Under the pieces are notes generated by a model. It was not told the DNA's origin. It searched no databases and worked only from the letters and a program-made list of their open reading frames with translations. This document shows positions 48,635 to 60,180 of a stretch of 64,000 bases of DNA, piece after piece (position 1 is the first letter of the stretch; the number at the start of each line of letters is the position of its first letter). This DNA comes from Siphonodentalium dalli. Lineage: Eukaryota > Mollusca > Scaphopoda > Gadilida > Siphonodentaliidae. The position numbers were made by a program, and so were the translations under genes. The stretch spans positions 143,485,950-143,549,949 of the forward strand of contig CP136063.1 of the NCBI GenBank assembly GCA_032622095.1. Reading direction: 5' to 3'.

Positions 48635-51070
48635 TCTATGTCTCTGCTAGTTTGTTCGCTGCAAGCTAAATTAAAATACGATATAAGAAACACTTGTCTT
48701 ACTTTCATCCAGAATAAATAATAACAGTATTAACCTATAATTGCATCATGTTATTCTGAGGCATACCTACTACCATGCCTTTCCCCTGTCATTGCTGTCA
48801 ACGCCACTAGGGGTAACTTAATTTTAGGGTCCTGCTAATATTAAAAAAAATCATATCAACTGAACATCCATGAGTATATGATTCTTATTCGATTCAACAT
48901 CAGCAGAGAATATATCTATCTAATATCTCGGTTGAGCTTCGCAGTGCAAAAATCAGTGTTCCGTAAGAAGCATGCATCCATGACATGGCCATAGAGATGT
49001 AACTACCCCCTCATTATGAGAGTAGTCTGGATGTTTTACTTTGAACAGCATCCTGTTCAACCTCCGTCTGAGAGATTAATGGATTACCTTACCGTGATTA
49101 ACGACAATAACTCGTGAATACCAACATTCAGTATAACTATGAGCCCCTTAAATTGATCTTAAGCTGACGTCATTTGTCATTTCATAGTTCATTCTGTGTA
49201 TTAACAAGTATTAATAATAGTAATGAAATCCCATACTGAATCAGACATGTCACATATTCACATCTATTTCGAGAAACATTCATGTCCGACATGAGTCAGG
49301 TAATATATTAAATTTTGGTGGCTGAACACTGGTTCTGAGAATGCGCACATATATGGGTAGACATGATGGATATCCTCATTTAGTATATACTTACCCAAGT
49401 TACCGTCCTCTTATTTATTATTTTATCTAATTTCCCGACATAGAACATAGACATTTTTGGGGAGCTGATGCAAAATTAACAACAATTTACTACAAAACTT
49501 ATAAACTTCTGAATTTTATATGGGGAATGGTTGTATGCGATAGATCATTTTCCAGACTCACAACACTGCATTTTGTCGCTATTAAATCGCTACCAGTCAC
49601 CAAACTCAGATATATTATATTTGATCGTGAAGTGTGTGCAGTATTCTATTCGTTATCTGATTTCATCATATTTGAATATTGGCAGGACGCTAATTAATCT
49701 ACCAAATTCAAATTCAAATCCTAAAAGTGTTACACATACGATATAGATATAATAATCTTTTTTATATATGGGTGACCTGTTTTTTTGTTCTGAAGAATCG
49801 TATCATGCTTTTAATAGATGTATCGCAATGTCCTTATTCCCACATTTTTATTTATTTTGTCGTAAACATTTACAGTTCCTTAGTGGCTGTGATTGGTAAA
49901 CCTAGCATTCAACACCAGAAAATAGCATCCAACTGAAGCTAAAGGATAAATTCAATTGTTTCAGTGTGACTAATCACTATATTGGCATGGAACGGTTAGC
50001 TATAAAAATCATATATGTATTATAGCAGGGATGTATCAAATGTGTAGCATGACGATATATAGACTGTACATGTAGGTTGCAATACATGTGAGTCAGATCA
50101 TGTAGCCCCGATGCCCCTCAAAATTAAAAGATTAGTTGGAATGGAAAGTAACATCGTTATATTTATGCTCACAGACACAGACTTCCAATCTCTGCCATTG
50201 CCACAAATTTCAGAATTATTGGCAAAGTTGTCTTGCAGCAATTACCGATGATCACACCACTCATTATATGGCAAAGCTGAGCTTATAAGCAACAATCTTC
50301 CTTCTATTTCTGTGTCAGATCAACAATGGTCTGTGGAACAAAAAATTAGTAAAAACTTATTTAATATAATGTTGTTTTCATTAGTAATAGCTATTACACA
50401 GACTAGTTAGTTACTTAAAATAGTATACATACACCTGAAATCTGAAAATTGTTAAATTGGCCACATCAATAATTTCCAGGGCTAAAAAAATCACATATGT
50501 ACTTAACCAACATTCATCAGGGACGTGGCTGGAGGGTCTCCATTGGGGAGGCATCCACCTTGAACTTGAAATGTATAAAGCCACACCCTCCCACACCCAC
50601 CTCCTAAAATATCCAACACATGTTGTATTATATCAAGAATGAATTCACCAAACCCTGTCAAATTTGTTTTCAAGTCGGTTAAAATTGTAAATTGGAACAG
50701 AAGTGCTAGTAAGAATGTCTGCTGAACAGTCTCTTTAACGACAATAACTTATGATGATCTTATCTTTGCCATTTTTTGTCGCAAGCAACCATAGCGACTC
50801 AACCCAAATGTTGAGTTATGTTCTGCATAAAACGGGAAAAAGAAGATAAAATATAAAGAGTATTCCCTGTATATCAGCTTTGGGAGCAAGTAAAGTGCAC
50901 TCCTTACAATGCTTCATCCAGACTTAACAAAGGAAGTTATTCAGTACAGAAACAGTGTATCCACCATACAAGAGTTGTTTGGACCAAGAGTTGTTCGGAT
51001 GCAGGCCTCAGCCCTGTAATTATGCACCCATATGGCCAATTCAGGGTTTCCGCTAGGGTTTAAATTTAAG
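48635..51070. other. Gene-free spacer
   Basis: No gene could be supported. A weakly protein-like plus-strand stretch at 49450-49936 is open in two phases (71 and 69 residues, with an unlisted third) but no family was recognised. Overlapping 61-residue frames on both strands at 50411-50642 are not credible. Confidence 0.45.
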
Positions 51071-51600
51071 GTCCCTAGAACCTTGAAATGGTTTTGGCCA
51101 GTTGTATGTAAATTTTGAAATTCCATGAGCAAATAAAACATATTTCCTTGCAACAAAAAATGGTGGTTGATGTCTGTGCAAAGTTTAGCAGAAAAATATT
51201 CATATAAAACAACTGAGAAAAACTCCAGACAAAATTGTGTCGACAATTGAATAGAAGGCCAATAACTCTGCGAAAATAAGTCTGACCGACTTTAAAATCA
51301 CAGGTGCACAGATTCGCATGGTAATGAATATCTGTGCCAAGTTTTAAAAAAATTAAACAAAAAATGTAGGTCGTATAAAAGCTCGGACAAAGGTATAGAT
51401 GTACCCTTGTATTGAACATTTTCTAAGTCGAAAAGGGGGGGCCAACTCCACAAAAAAATGTCGGACAGACCTCATAATAGCAGGTGCACGGTTATCATTG
51501 TGGTTGATGTCTGTGTCAAGTTTCACGGGAAATGATTACAAATGACTGAGAAAATGTTTGGGTCCATGGACAGATGGACAGACGGATGGCTAAGCTGTTT
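51070..51600. repeat. Dispersed repeat with ~180-bp internal units
   Basis: Three diverged units (about 51115-51240, 51250-51420, 51430-51590) share GTTGATGTCTGTG-CAAGTTT, AGGTGCAC and TCGGACAGACC-like text. The last ends in GGTCCATGGACAGATGGACAGACGGATGG, a tail style common to invertebrate interspersed repeats. Long minus-strand frames here are repeat shadows. Confidence 0.55.
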
Positions 51601-52257
51601 CCAGTATACGCACTACAACTTGCGGGGGCATTATGGTTACAATTCGACAAATGGACCTATTTTGACAATTAAACCATGTAGCACAGGTCTGAATTTTTTG
51701 TTTTATGCTGAATCAACTAAATTAAGATAGATTTGATATCACTACTTCAGGATTCCAAAATTGGTATTTAGAACTCAAAGCGTTCTCAGGAGCCCCAAAA
51801 CATCTTGTGTTACAGACTCCCAAATATACTGCCCAGAAAATTAAGATTGGCTTAGTCTAGCAAAATTACAGAACAGATTTCTAAAACCTACAATGTTGAA
51901 TCATATGGTAATAGGCGATATATCTTGTTAGATATCTTCTACATAAAATCATGACAAATCAAAGTTTAACAAAAAAGAAGTATATTGACATGTGCAGCTG
52001 ACATGTTTTTAAATATTGACAAGCAATGATTTGTACTTTCATTTTCAGCAGATGGGAGACAGGTTCCAAACAGACTGTATTATAGCCCGTTTTGTCTGTG
52101 ACACAGTTGTTGGAAATTTGTGTCAAAAACCCCGAAAAAAATAAATATCTCCACCTCAACTTATAACACTATTGACAGTATAAATAGAGGAGATATTTTT
52201 TAAAGGGGTTTATGACACATATTTCCAACAACTGTGGTCTGTGATAACTCGTTCAAG

Positions 52258-52951
52258 CAGAGGCGGACTGGGCAAAAAAAACTGGCCCGGGAAATTTTTA
52301 TCATACCAGCCTATTTGCACCCCCCCCCCCCCGAATCAGAATCTGTTCAGGAACAGTGTGTCCACCTTTGGAAATTCCAACTGCACCCCCACCCCCGAAT
52401 CAGAATCAGACCAAATGTTCTTGCATAATTCCATTTGCACACCCCTTGCACCTCAGTGCTCTGGCCTCATATCCAATATAATCATAAACCATGTTTCTAT
52501 ATATTCCCGGTATGAGACCATTCAGATATTTTTACCTGAAAAATTGCATAAATTCTAACATCTAGGCTAGCGGTCTAACTCCAGACAAATGCACACAGCT
52601 ATGGACAAGAGACCAGGACACACCAGACTGTCCATGGTTGTTCGGCACGGGGTGAGAAAATTTGTTAAATTACACAAGAAAATCGCTAATCCTAGAATCT
52701 AGACTGGCCTACACTGCAAAGCGTACTTATTGTGTTCGAAATTTCAATTGGGGGAGGGTGCGTGAGAATTTGCTTGGGATTTACAGCTGGGAGTAACTGT
52801 AGTTAAACTGTTAAAATCTTGAGATTAACAGGCACTTTACGTGGTGTTATATGATGCTGACAAATTCATGTAATGACATTTGCGGCCCAACCACATATAC
52901 CCCCACCCCCATGGCCTTTTCCCGGTCTCCCGATCGGCCAGTCCGCCTCTG
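52258..52951. mobile_element. hAT-like non-autonomous element
   Basis: CAGAGGCGGACTGG at the left end and CCAGTCCGCCTCTG at the right end are perfect 14-bp inverted repeats. A CAG-starting, GGCGG-containing terminus is typical of hAT transposons. An additional CCGGGAAA word lies near both ends in inverted orientation. The expected 8-bp target duplication is not seen, so boundaries may have decayed. The interior is non-coding, with a 12-base C run at 52321. Confidence 0.6.
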
Positions 52952-53522
52952 ACTATAAAGGTGGAAACAAACCACTAGTTTTGATTTTCGATGATTTGTG
53001 CATATTTCATTAATTGCGAAACTAGGTGTTGTCAGAAAGTGGAAGTGAAACAATATTATCTACTTAGTGAACGTTCAGAAGAGTCAGACGACCACAATTC
53101 AATCGTAGGTGGAAAAATTTCCATTGTATGAAGTAATCGGTAGTTGGACTGCACATGCTCAAGTAAAAAAAATAATATCAGGCTCTGTTTGATTCAGATT
53201 TATAATCGTGTTGGATCCACTTGCGACGTAATCGCAGTCATGTGTAGGAAAGATCGCAGAGTAGTCAATCACATGCTTTACAAACAACCTACAATATCAA
53301 TGTCATCATGTACGACGACATCGCAATCGTGTGAACAATCTATCTACGATCTTGTCGGGCCCCCATTCTTCCACCTAAGCCCGCCGCACATGATGAGATA
53401 TTTGTTGCACGATATTTGTCACAGACCCAAGGTTGCGACGTACATGTGTAAGATCACTTACATCAGTGTGCGCACACGGTACGATTTTAGTCGTGCGACT
53501 TCTGTTTTTATCGCCTATGGTA
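52952..53522. other. Gene-free spacer
   Basis: A 144-residue plus-strand frame (53144-53578) spans this stretch and overlaps the next MITE. It is rich in words such as GATCG and GTACG and shows no domain. I do not call it a gene. Confidence 0.4.
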
Positions 53523-53921
53523 GACCACCACACACGAGGCGATCGGATCGTACCATATGGTTGTTTACTTTATCGTGAATGCAATGGGTTATCGTATTAG
53601 TGTGGTATGTAGGCTATAGGTATATGTCTATATATTTGTATTTATCACACTGACGCAGATATTAAATACCCGTACTAATTTCCCATAAATTATATTAATG
53701 TTACAAGTGTGATCAGATTAATAGTTGAATCCGATGGCTACTTCGAATAAAATGTACGACTCGATCGTAGAAAATTAAAACTATTTGATTCCTTGCGGGG
53801 CCGATCATGCGACAAAATGTCGTACGATCATCCACCGCACACGCTGCGATTTGACCCGTAACCGGTGCCCGATATTTGTCATACGATATATAATTAATAT
53901 ATCGCATCGTGTGTGGCGGCC
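53523..53921. mobile_element. 399-bp MITE-like element, 21-bp inverted ends
   Basis: The left end GACCACCACACACGAGGCGAT and right end (mirrored GGCCGCCACACACGATGCGAT) match with three mismatches. The interior is enriched in CGATCG/GTCGTACGATC-like words. No target duplication was resolved because the next element begins four bases to the right. Confidence 0.5.
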
Positions 53922-53925
53922 TTTA

Positions 53926-54377
53926 GGTTACACTGGTGTAAATATTTCCCATAGGCTTCAATGTTAACGTTTGTTGATCTGCATCAGAGGTCAAATGGAA
54001 ACTGTTCAAACTGCCTTCGGATTATGTGAGCTTGACATCTGTGGAAACTTTCCCAATAAAAAAATCAACACCGTCTAGCAGGGAATCCACTTCAAATTTT
54101 CGTTTTTTCATGACTAGGGTCAGTTCCGCACTAAAAAAATATTGTCATTTTTTCAATCACACTTAAAATTTCTAAACAGCCACAACAGACTTCACCTTTA
54201 ATGAATGGGCCTCTTGGCAAATGCAGTTTGTGGGAGAATGATTCCTTGAATTTTTGTCAACAGTTTACATTTAATTCATGCAACCAATCACAGCCCAGAG
54301 TGTTTTAACTGTGAAACTCTATACTCCTCCCGCAACCGCAGGGGGGAGCTGCCTATAGTATTTACACCAGTGTAACC
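53926..54377. mobile_element. 452-bp MITE, left bracket copy
   Basis: Inverted ends GGTTACACTGGTGTAAATA and its mirror TATTTACACCAGTGTAACC. TTTA precedes the left end (53922-53925), but TAAA follows the right end (54378-54381), so this copy on its own has no direct target duplication. It is the same orientation and almost the same sequence as 57969-58419. Confidence 0.85.
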
Positions 54378-54381
54378 TAAA

Positions 54382-55315
54382 GGGCCATGTGGCCTTTCTT
54401 CATATTTTTTGTGCATAACCCATTGTGAACCTTGATATATACCTATAATTATTAAACTGATGTTGTTTTAAAAAAATGTGTTTTTAATGCCATGTGACCC
54501 TTTAATTGGAACCCACCCAATAATACACCAATTCAGAATAAAAAGCCAAAATGCAGGTTGGATTTGAGTTTAATTTAATAATATGAGGCATCTAATAAAG
54601 CATGAGAAGTTATACCACATTCATTTGATCAGGTTTTCACTTGGCTTTCATCTGTTGTGTCCCATGAATTTAATTTCTCCACAGGAACAGATATGCACAG
54701 GTTTCATTTAACCCTATGCAAATCAGCTGCAGATTCACACAAAAAATGCCTTTACTTTGAAAAATAAATAGTGTGGAGGGTTCATTAGTCAGTAAACTTG
54801 GCATAATTTTGAAGAACAATTACTACTTGTCCCAAAATCAGAAAAATTAAGTGGAAAATTATTTAAACAATGAGCTCAGACAAGGGTGTTTTAACCCTGG
54901 GTCAGGTGAATTTTCCTGATTGAAAATGGTGCTAAAATTTGTAATGTCTGCTGCAATCCCAATTAGAAGGAATCCTTAATCTATTGTCTCACAGTATCAA
55001 ATGTCGTTAACTAACATTGGACAGGGGGTGCCAATGATGAGGTTATAATGACAACATGTTCCTTCAGCTGATAAAGTAGTAATATATCAACAGATAAGAT
55101 GGCAGACATTTTCAAGCATCATTAATTTCAAAACTCCTTAAAAGCAAGGTGCTGATCTCAGAACGGTTAGTTGTCATCATTTCTCGAGACAAATATCATT
55201 TCTCATTGTAAAAATTCTGGAAGTTGTATATTCGCGAGAAGAATTTTCCAAATTAATGCTGTTAATGTGACAGAGTTGTTGAGTGGATTTTGGAATTTGT
55301 GAGGACTGTGAGACA
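54382..55315. other. Upstream region of the transposase gene
   Basis: AT-rich, with no recognisable exon or frame of note. It probably contains the promoter or missing 5' exons of the transposase, but no TATA/initiator arrangement can be singled out. Confidence 0.4.
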
Positions 55316-57468
55316 ATGAAGTTTACATTTGATAATCCCCTCAGATTCAAACCAGGACACAAACAGTTGTATAAAGCCAAGCGAGAACCATATGTGGATA
55401 ACAGAGTAGTGAAACATTTACGCAAAAGAACGATCATTACATCACTGGACATTCTCGAAAAGCCAAACTCTGTGAGAGCACATCAAACTCGGTCTGCTGC
55501 AAACAGTCTTAATCCAAGAGGGAAGGGTCAATCTGACAACAAAGAGCCTGAAAGAAAAAATGAAAGGTAAACATCTCTCACAATATTCCATGCAACAAAC
55601 AATGTTATATGCATGTTCTTTTCATCATATAGATAAGAAATAGGGGGGGGGGGTATGAAATTCAGCATTATAATATCAATAAACTAAACATATATTTGAT
55701 CTTCTCAAATCAAGTGTATGACTTTAAAATCTTTTTTTCAAAATCTTGGCTGTGTCCTCCTGCATGACAAAAAAAATTAATTTGACATGCCCCCAAACCT
55801 CTGTGTGCAGGAAATGATTTGAAAACTGTACCCTGAGTCAAAACACAGGTTTTCAGCCTAATAATTTGCAGATAGAGTTACTCCCCTTATTCTGTTCATA
55901 TGAATTGGGTCACTAATTGCAAACAGCACAGGTATAACATTGCTTTGCATGCAGATATATATAAATTAAATTGCAGCACTGTGAGTGCTTTAGTTTACTA
56001 TTCATTCAAAGGACTGTTTGGAGCAGGCAGTGTTTTTAAAGAAAAAAAATATCTCACAGTTAGACCGATATGTATGTACCTTTAATATATATGGTTCAAA
56101 GAGTAAAATTTAGGATTTTAATTTTTAATTTTCAGAAATGATAGCCCAGACACGAGATGTGTCAGTGGTTGGCAATGCGAATGCGGATCAAACAGGGTGG
56201 TCAATATACGCCGAAATGCGATGATGTGGAACTCTTCCTTCGAAAAACATAGGGCATATAAACCCACGTGTACAGGATTCCTATACTGGGACATGAACGC
56301 TGAGGAAATTCGTGGAATTGGATGTAGAGAGAAAATGATCCCTAACCCTAACCCTAACCCTAACCATAAACACCTGAATAAATGTGATAATCACACATGT
56401 GGGAAAGACTGTTTCGCAACGATTCCATTTGAGAAGAGCATCGGCGATGAGAGAACATGGGCGAAAGAAGCATTTGGTGAAATGAAAACCAATAGCAATA
56501 TCGAGATTGGTCACCTTGTTACTGATCCCGATGCAGCGGGCTTCAAAGGCTGTGAGGATCTCTATGACGAAGGAGCAACAGCGACCAGACCAACTCATCA
56601 ACTGGACTCAGCTCATGTGTCGAGAAACCATCGGAAATTCATCAAAAACCATAAGACGCTGCCAACTCTCATCGCTGGACCTGACCTAAAAAGCAAATCA
56701 AAACTGATAAATAAACTCGCAATGAACATTTCTGATCGGTGTCAGGGTGAATTGACATCTGCGGGAAAGCATTTCAAAGCCAACGCTGAAGGAATGAAGA
56801 AACATTTACTGAATGTGAAAGAAGCAATAGTGAAGTGTTTCCAAAACTCCCATGTTATGTGTAAAAAATACTCATATCTGTGCAAGGGAACGAAAAAATC
56901 CAACTGGATCGTTAAAAATGAAACTGTGCTAGGACCCAAATTTACGATCAATAAAACTTCGGACTGTTCGGATATTCTCACGGAGTGTGTTGACTACAGA
57001 CTGTGTCCACAAATGATTGACAAGACTTTTCTTGGCATGAACACGCAAAAAGCCGAGGCATTCAACAGAGCAATTCGGGTATCTCTGCCCAAAAATGTGA
57101 CATTTACCCGAAATGTTAGTGGGCGTGCACATTCAGCTTGCCATTCCACAAATGTAGGCTGTGGGAATTCCATATCTGTGTTGTGTAAAGAACTTGATTG
57201 TGAGATTCGCCCAAGATCAAAAGTGTCCAAAAGACTTGCAGCAGTGCAGAAGGCTGGAAATGACTTGAGATCATATAAAATGACCAAAAAGTCCAAACGG
57301 GCAAGAGTGGACAGGAGGGCAAAGTTATATGCTCTCTACGACAAACATAGTGAGGAAATTGCCTATCAGAAGGATATCATGATTCCACCTGAAGCATGTC
57401 CCAAACAGTTAAAGGAACACACATACACTAAGTCATCCAAGTGGAAAAGGGTTAAACCAAGGAGGTGA
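55316..57468 (+). CDS. Mutator-like transposase, two exons, probably partial
   Basis: Exon 1 is 55316-55566, followed by an intron with GTAAAC donor (55567) and TTTTCAG acceptor (ending 56135); exon 2 is 56136-57468. The join completes an AGA codon and keeps frame into SGWQCECG. Exon 2 resembles the large animal family annotated as Mutator-like transposase domain proteins: HLVTDPDAAGF (likely catalytic Asp), TRPTHQLDSAHVSRNHRKFI, a C/H-rich block, then NTQKAEAFNRAIRVSLPKNV (likely catalytic Glu) and GRAHSACHS. The C-terminus is lysine-rich. Family members I recall are longer, and I see no clear first catalytic Asp, so the gene may be internally deleted and inactive. Four telomeric hexamers lie in exon 2. 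Start choice is the first in-frame ATG after a stop; earlier exons are possible. Confidence 0.72.
56340..56363 (+). repeat. Interstitial telomeric repeat (CCCTAA)x4 inside exon 2
   Basis: Four exact CCCTAA hexamers, the complement of TTAGGG, in frame with the transposase and encoding alternating P and N residues (IPNPNPNPNH). Followed by a degenerate CCATAA. It lies in a segment where the protein does not match the family well. Confidence 0.95.
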
Positions 57469-57488
57469 AATGTACCTTTCTCTTTAAC

Positions 57489-57887
57489 TCAAATCAGACA
57501 AAAGGGTCTATGTGCCCTAGTGCAATATTTCTGTCCCTCGCAATGGCGTCGTTCAACATTTTTTTCATGGCTTTCCATAACAATGTGGTCGGGATTTACA
57601 CATGTCTTCCTATGGCATATGTGACTAAGTTCGAGGCTGCCAGGGTAATAGGCGGGTGGAGACATCGCGAGTCTGTGTTTTATGACGAATGCTATTCGGT
57701 GGACACCCCAATCCTTTCTCGGCTGACCGGGCTCAGAATTATAACTCGACGGGAACTTGACATATAAATATCCATAACCGTCCTTTCTTGTCCGACCTGT
57801 CCAAACGCGACAGTCGAACAACCCCTCAAATCTCGATTTTTCGGATAATTTCGCATTGTAAAAATCATAAAATTGACTCTCCTCCAT
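57489..57887 (-). CDS. I-PpoI-like His-Me (HNH) homing-type endonuclease, 132 aa
   Basis: A single intact frame with ATG at 57887. It has the zinc-binding-loop homing-endonuclease pattern: C26, VHRI (62-65), SHICH (88-92), CVNPDH (96-101), N110, C116, C122, H126, C130. Aligned with I-PpoI from memory, H89 corresponds to the general base H98, N110 to the metal ligand N119, and C91/C96/H101 and C116 to zinc ligands C100/C105/H110 and C125, all at a constant offset of nine. C26 would match C41 and C122/H126/C130 the second zinc site. All expected catalytic and zinc residues are present, so it may be active; I-PpoI is 163 aa. The gene is tail-to-tail with the transposase (20 bp between stops) and starts 81 bp from a MITE. 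Target unknown. Confidence 0.85.
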   Translation of the reverse strand: MEESQFYDFYNAKLSEKSRFEGLFDCRVWTGRTRKDGYGYLYVKFPSSYNSEPGQPRKDWGVHRIAFVIKHRLAMSPPAYYPGSLELSHICHRKTCVNPDHIVMESHEKNVERRHCEGQKYCTRAHRPFCLI

Positions 57888-57968
57888 GTTTATTCACTTG
57901 TATGACTTAAATGTGTGTTTAAAAATTGGATTTGGGACATGCTATCAGGAACTGGATAAATACCTTTA

Positions 57969-58419
57969 GGTTACACTGGTGTAAATATTTCCCATAGGCT
58001 TCAATGTTAACGTTTGTTGATCTGCATCAGAGGTCAAATGGAAACTGTTCAAACTGCCTTCGGATTATGTGAGCTTGACATCTGTGGAAACTTTCCCAAT
58101 AAAAAATCAACACCGTCTAGCAGGGAATCCACTTCAAATTTTCGTTTTTTCATGACTAGGGTCAGTTCCGCACTAAAAAAATATTGTCATTTTTTCAATC
58201 ACACTTAAAATTTCTAAACAGCCACAACAGACTTCACCTTTAATGAATGGGCCTCTTGGCAAATGAAGTTTGTGGGAGAATGATTCCTTGAATTTTTGTC
58301 AACAGTTTACATTTAATTCATGCAACCAATCACAGCCCAGAGTGTTTTAACTGTGAAACTCTATACTCCTCCCGCAACCGCAGGGGGGAGCTGCCTATAG
58401 TATTTACACCAGTGTAACC
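57969..58419. mobile_element. 451-bp MITE, right bracket copy
   Basis: Differs from the left copy by one A in a poly-A run and one substitution (C versus A in the CAAATG(C/A)AGTTTG block), as far as can be counted by eye. TTTA lies on both sides (57965-57968 and 58420-58423), a 4-bp target duplication. It ends 81 bp from the start codon of the minus-strand endonuclease gene, so it may supply its promoter or 5' UTR. Confidence 0.87.
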
Positions 58420-58423
58420 TTTA

Positions 58424-59269
58424 GGCTTTACGATTGTAATTTGTATCGTGGTCGTCTAACTGTTCACTTCATACGTAGATAATAATAACTATACAATAAT
58501 ACATGTATCACTCACTGTTCAGAAGGCCTGTGGTAAAAGTGGTTGCCATTGAGTATGATTGGACATAGGAACAGCTGTTGCCTGTAACTTGTCGCTGTCG
58601 TGTTTGGCGTTATTTTTAGAATAATGAATCATGTGTTTCACATTCAATGTTAATAGTTATAGGAATTTTAATATACTTTAAGGAATATTAGTACAGACAA
58701 TGCACTACTGTAATGAACGGGCATTAGCCTAGGACAAGAACTATATAGACTATAGTCTTATAGATTAGATGCGAACACGAAATCGTGATTTTTTTTACAG
58801 TAGCAAGGTCAAGATAGTCGCAGGGAAATTTTAAGAAGGTAATTTCCGGATATATTTGTTCGCCACCTTTACCGGATGCCGGCTTCCGTACTACTAATAT
58901 TACTAGACTAATATATATATATAGGCCTATATATATATAATAACTCTGCCAGTTCATGAAAATTCCGTGTAAATTCCAGGACCAACTCAAAGTTCTGTCT
59001 GACATTACTATTTCGTCGAATTTACCTTCAATCAACATGTACACGGATCATCTAATTACGTTCTTCGTATATTTGCATAAATATTCTCACCTTTACTAGC
59101 AATATTCTTCTTATAACGGCTCAAACTCAGTGGTCTTGAAGTCTAAACTCTGATCGACATCAACACACCAAAATGGCTGCCAGCAAGCGGCGTGCAAATG
59201 GAGTTTTGTATCGTTCAGCGCATGTCTTGTACAATTCGCGTGCGCGCGTGCTAGATAAACAGTTATGTT
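58424..59269. other. Gene-free spacer
   Basis: No supported gene. A perfect AT palindrome around TATATAGGCCTATATA lies near 58912-58938. The 106-residue minus-strand frame (58724-59044) crosses it and shows no family features. Confidence 0.5.
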
Positions 59270-59525
59270 TAAGTTTTGTACACATATATGTGTACACATA
59301 GAAAAACATATACAACATTGTGTGTACACATGTATACAATACTGTATAGATATTGGAGCTACACACAATGTGTCCAATTCCACCTACACAGTAGTTTGCA
59401 GAGAGTACCGCGGCACTGGCACCCCGTGATTCTGAACAAACACCCCGGTATTAGTACCTGGGTATACCACAGTACTGGTAGGCTACACCCCGGTACTAGT
59501 ACCGCGGTATACGCCGGGTCCTATA
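59270..59525. repeat. Second TACACA/TGTGTA plus CCCCGGTA palindromic cluster
   Basis: 59276-59395 is packed with TACACATATATGTGTAC-like words and 59415-59525 with CCCCGGTA-TAGTACC and GGTATACC words. The two motif classes sit side by side exactly as at 43985-44965, which argues for one repeat family. Confidence 0.65.
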
Positions 59526-59674
59526 ATTATCACTGGGAAAACAAATTATTCAAATTTTAACCAATTGAATTGTTAAACGTGATATTTTTTGCACTAAACC
59601 ATATTTTTAGTGATAATACGATTGGAAACTATTTTGTGAGTGGATATCATGGACTGGGTGTCAAATATATATAC

Positions 59675-60180
59675 ACTAGCCGATGAGCCCGACGTTGTCC
59701 GGGCTATTCAAAAACCAAATTTCAAGTCGATAGCTCCACCCGTTTCCGAGATCTGGTCTACGCATGCGCGAAGCTTGCGTCGCACGGGCTCGGCGACCCG
59801 ATAAAATTCGTATACGGGGCAAGATACATTCACATATCAAATTTCAAGTCGATAGCTCCACCAGTTTCCGAGATCTCGTCTGCGCATGCGCGAAGCTGTC
59901 GTTGCACGGGCTCGGCGACCCGATAAAATTTGTACTCGGGGCAAGATACATTCACATACCAAATTTCAAGTCGATAGCTCCATCCGTTTCCGAGATCTCG
60001 TCTGCGCATGCGTGAAGCGGGCGCCGCACGGGCTCGCCAATACGACAACGACCACCGCCTGGACTAACTACACACACGTACCAAGTTTCGTCCCGATCGG
60101 TCGAGAATCGTAGATTTGTATTAATGATAAACAGACAGACAAACAGACAGACAGACAGAGGTCTTCGAAATATATATGAG
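59675..60180 (+). mobile_element. ACTAGC...ACAG element A
   Basis: Begins ACTAGCCGATGAGCCCGACG, contains 122-bp units (CAAATTTCAAGTCGATAGCT, GTTTCCGAGATCTCGTCTGC, GCGCATGCGCGAAGC and CTCGGCGACCCGATAAAAT in each), then an AACTACACACACGTACCAAG block, an (ACAG) tract and ATATATGAG. Arginine/alanine-rich frames on both strands are products of the unit periodicity. No protein recognised. Confidence 0.75.

Noticed and set aside
53144-53578. 144-residue plus-strand frame
   Set aside because: Runs from spacer into the 53523 MITE, contains word-repeat DNA and has no domain or splice context.
59675-59720. Possible hammerhead-ribozyme core (CCGATGAG...CCCG...CGGG)
   Set aside because: The conserved CUGAUGA is altered and the essential GAAA partner after stem II is missing; the same is true at 10731 and 60734.
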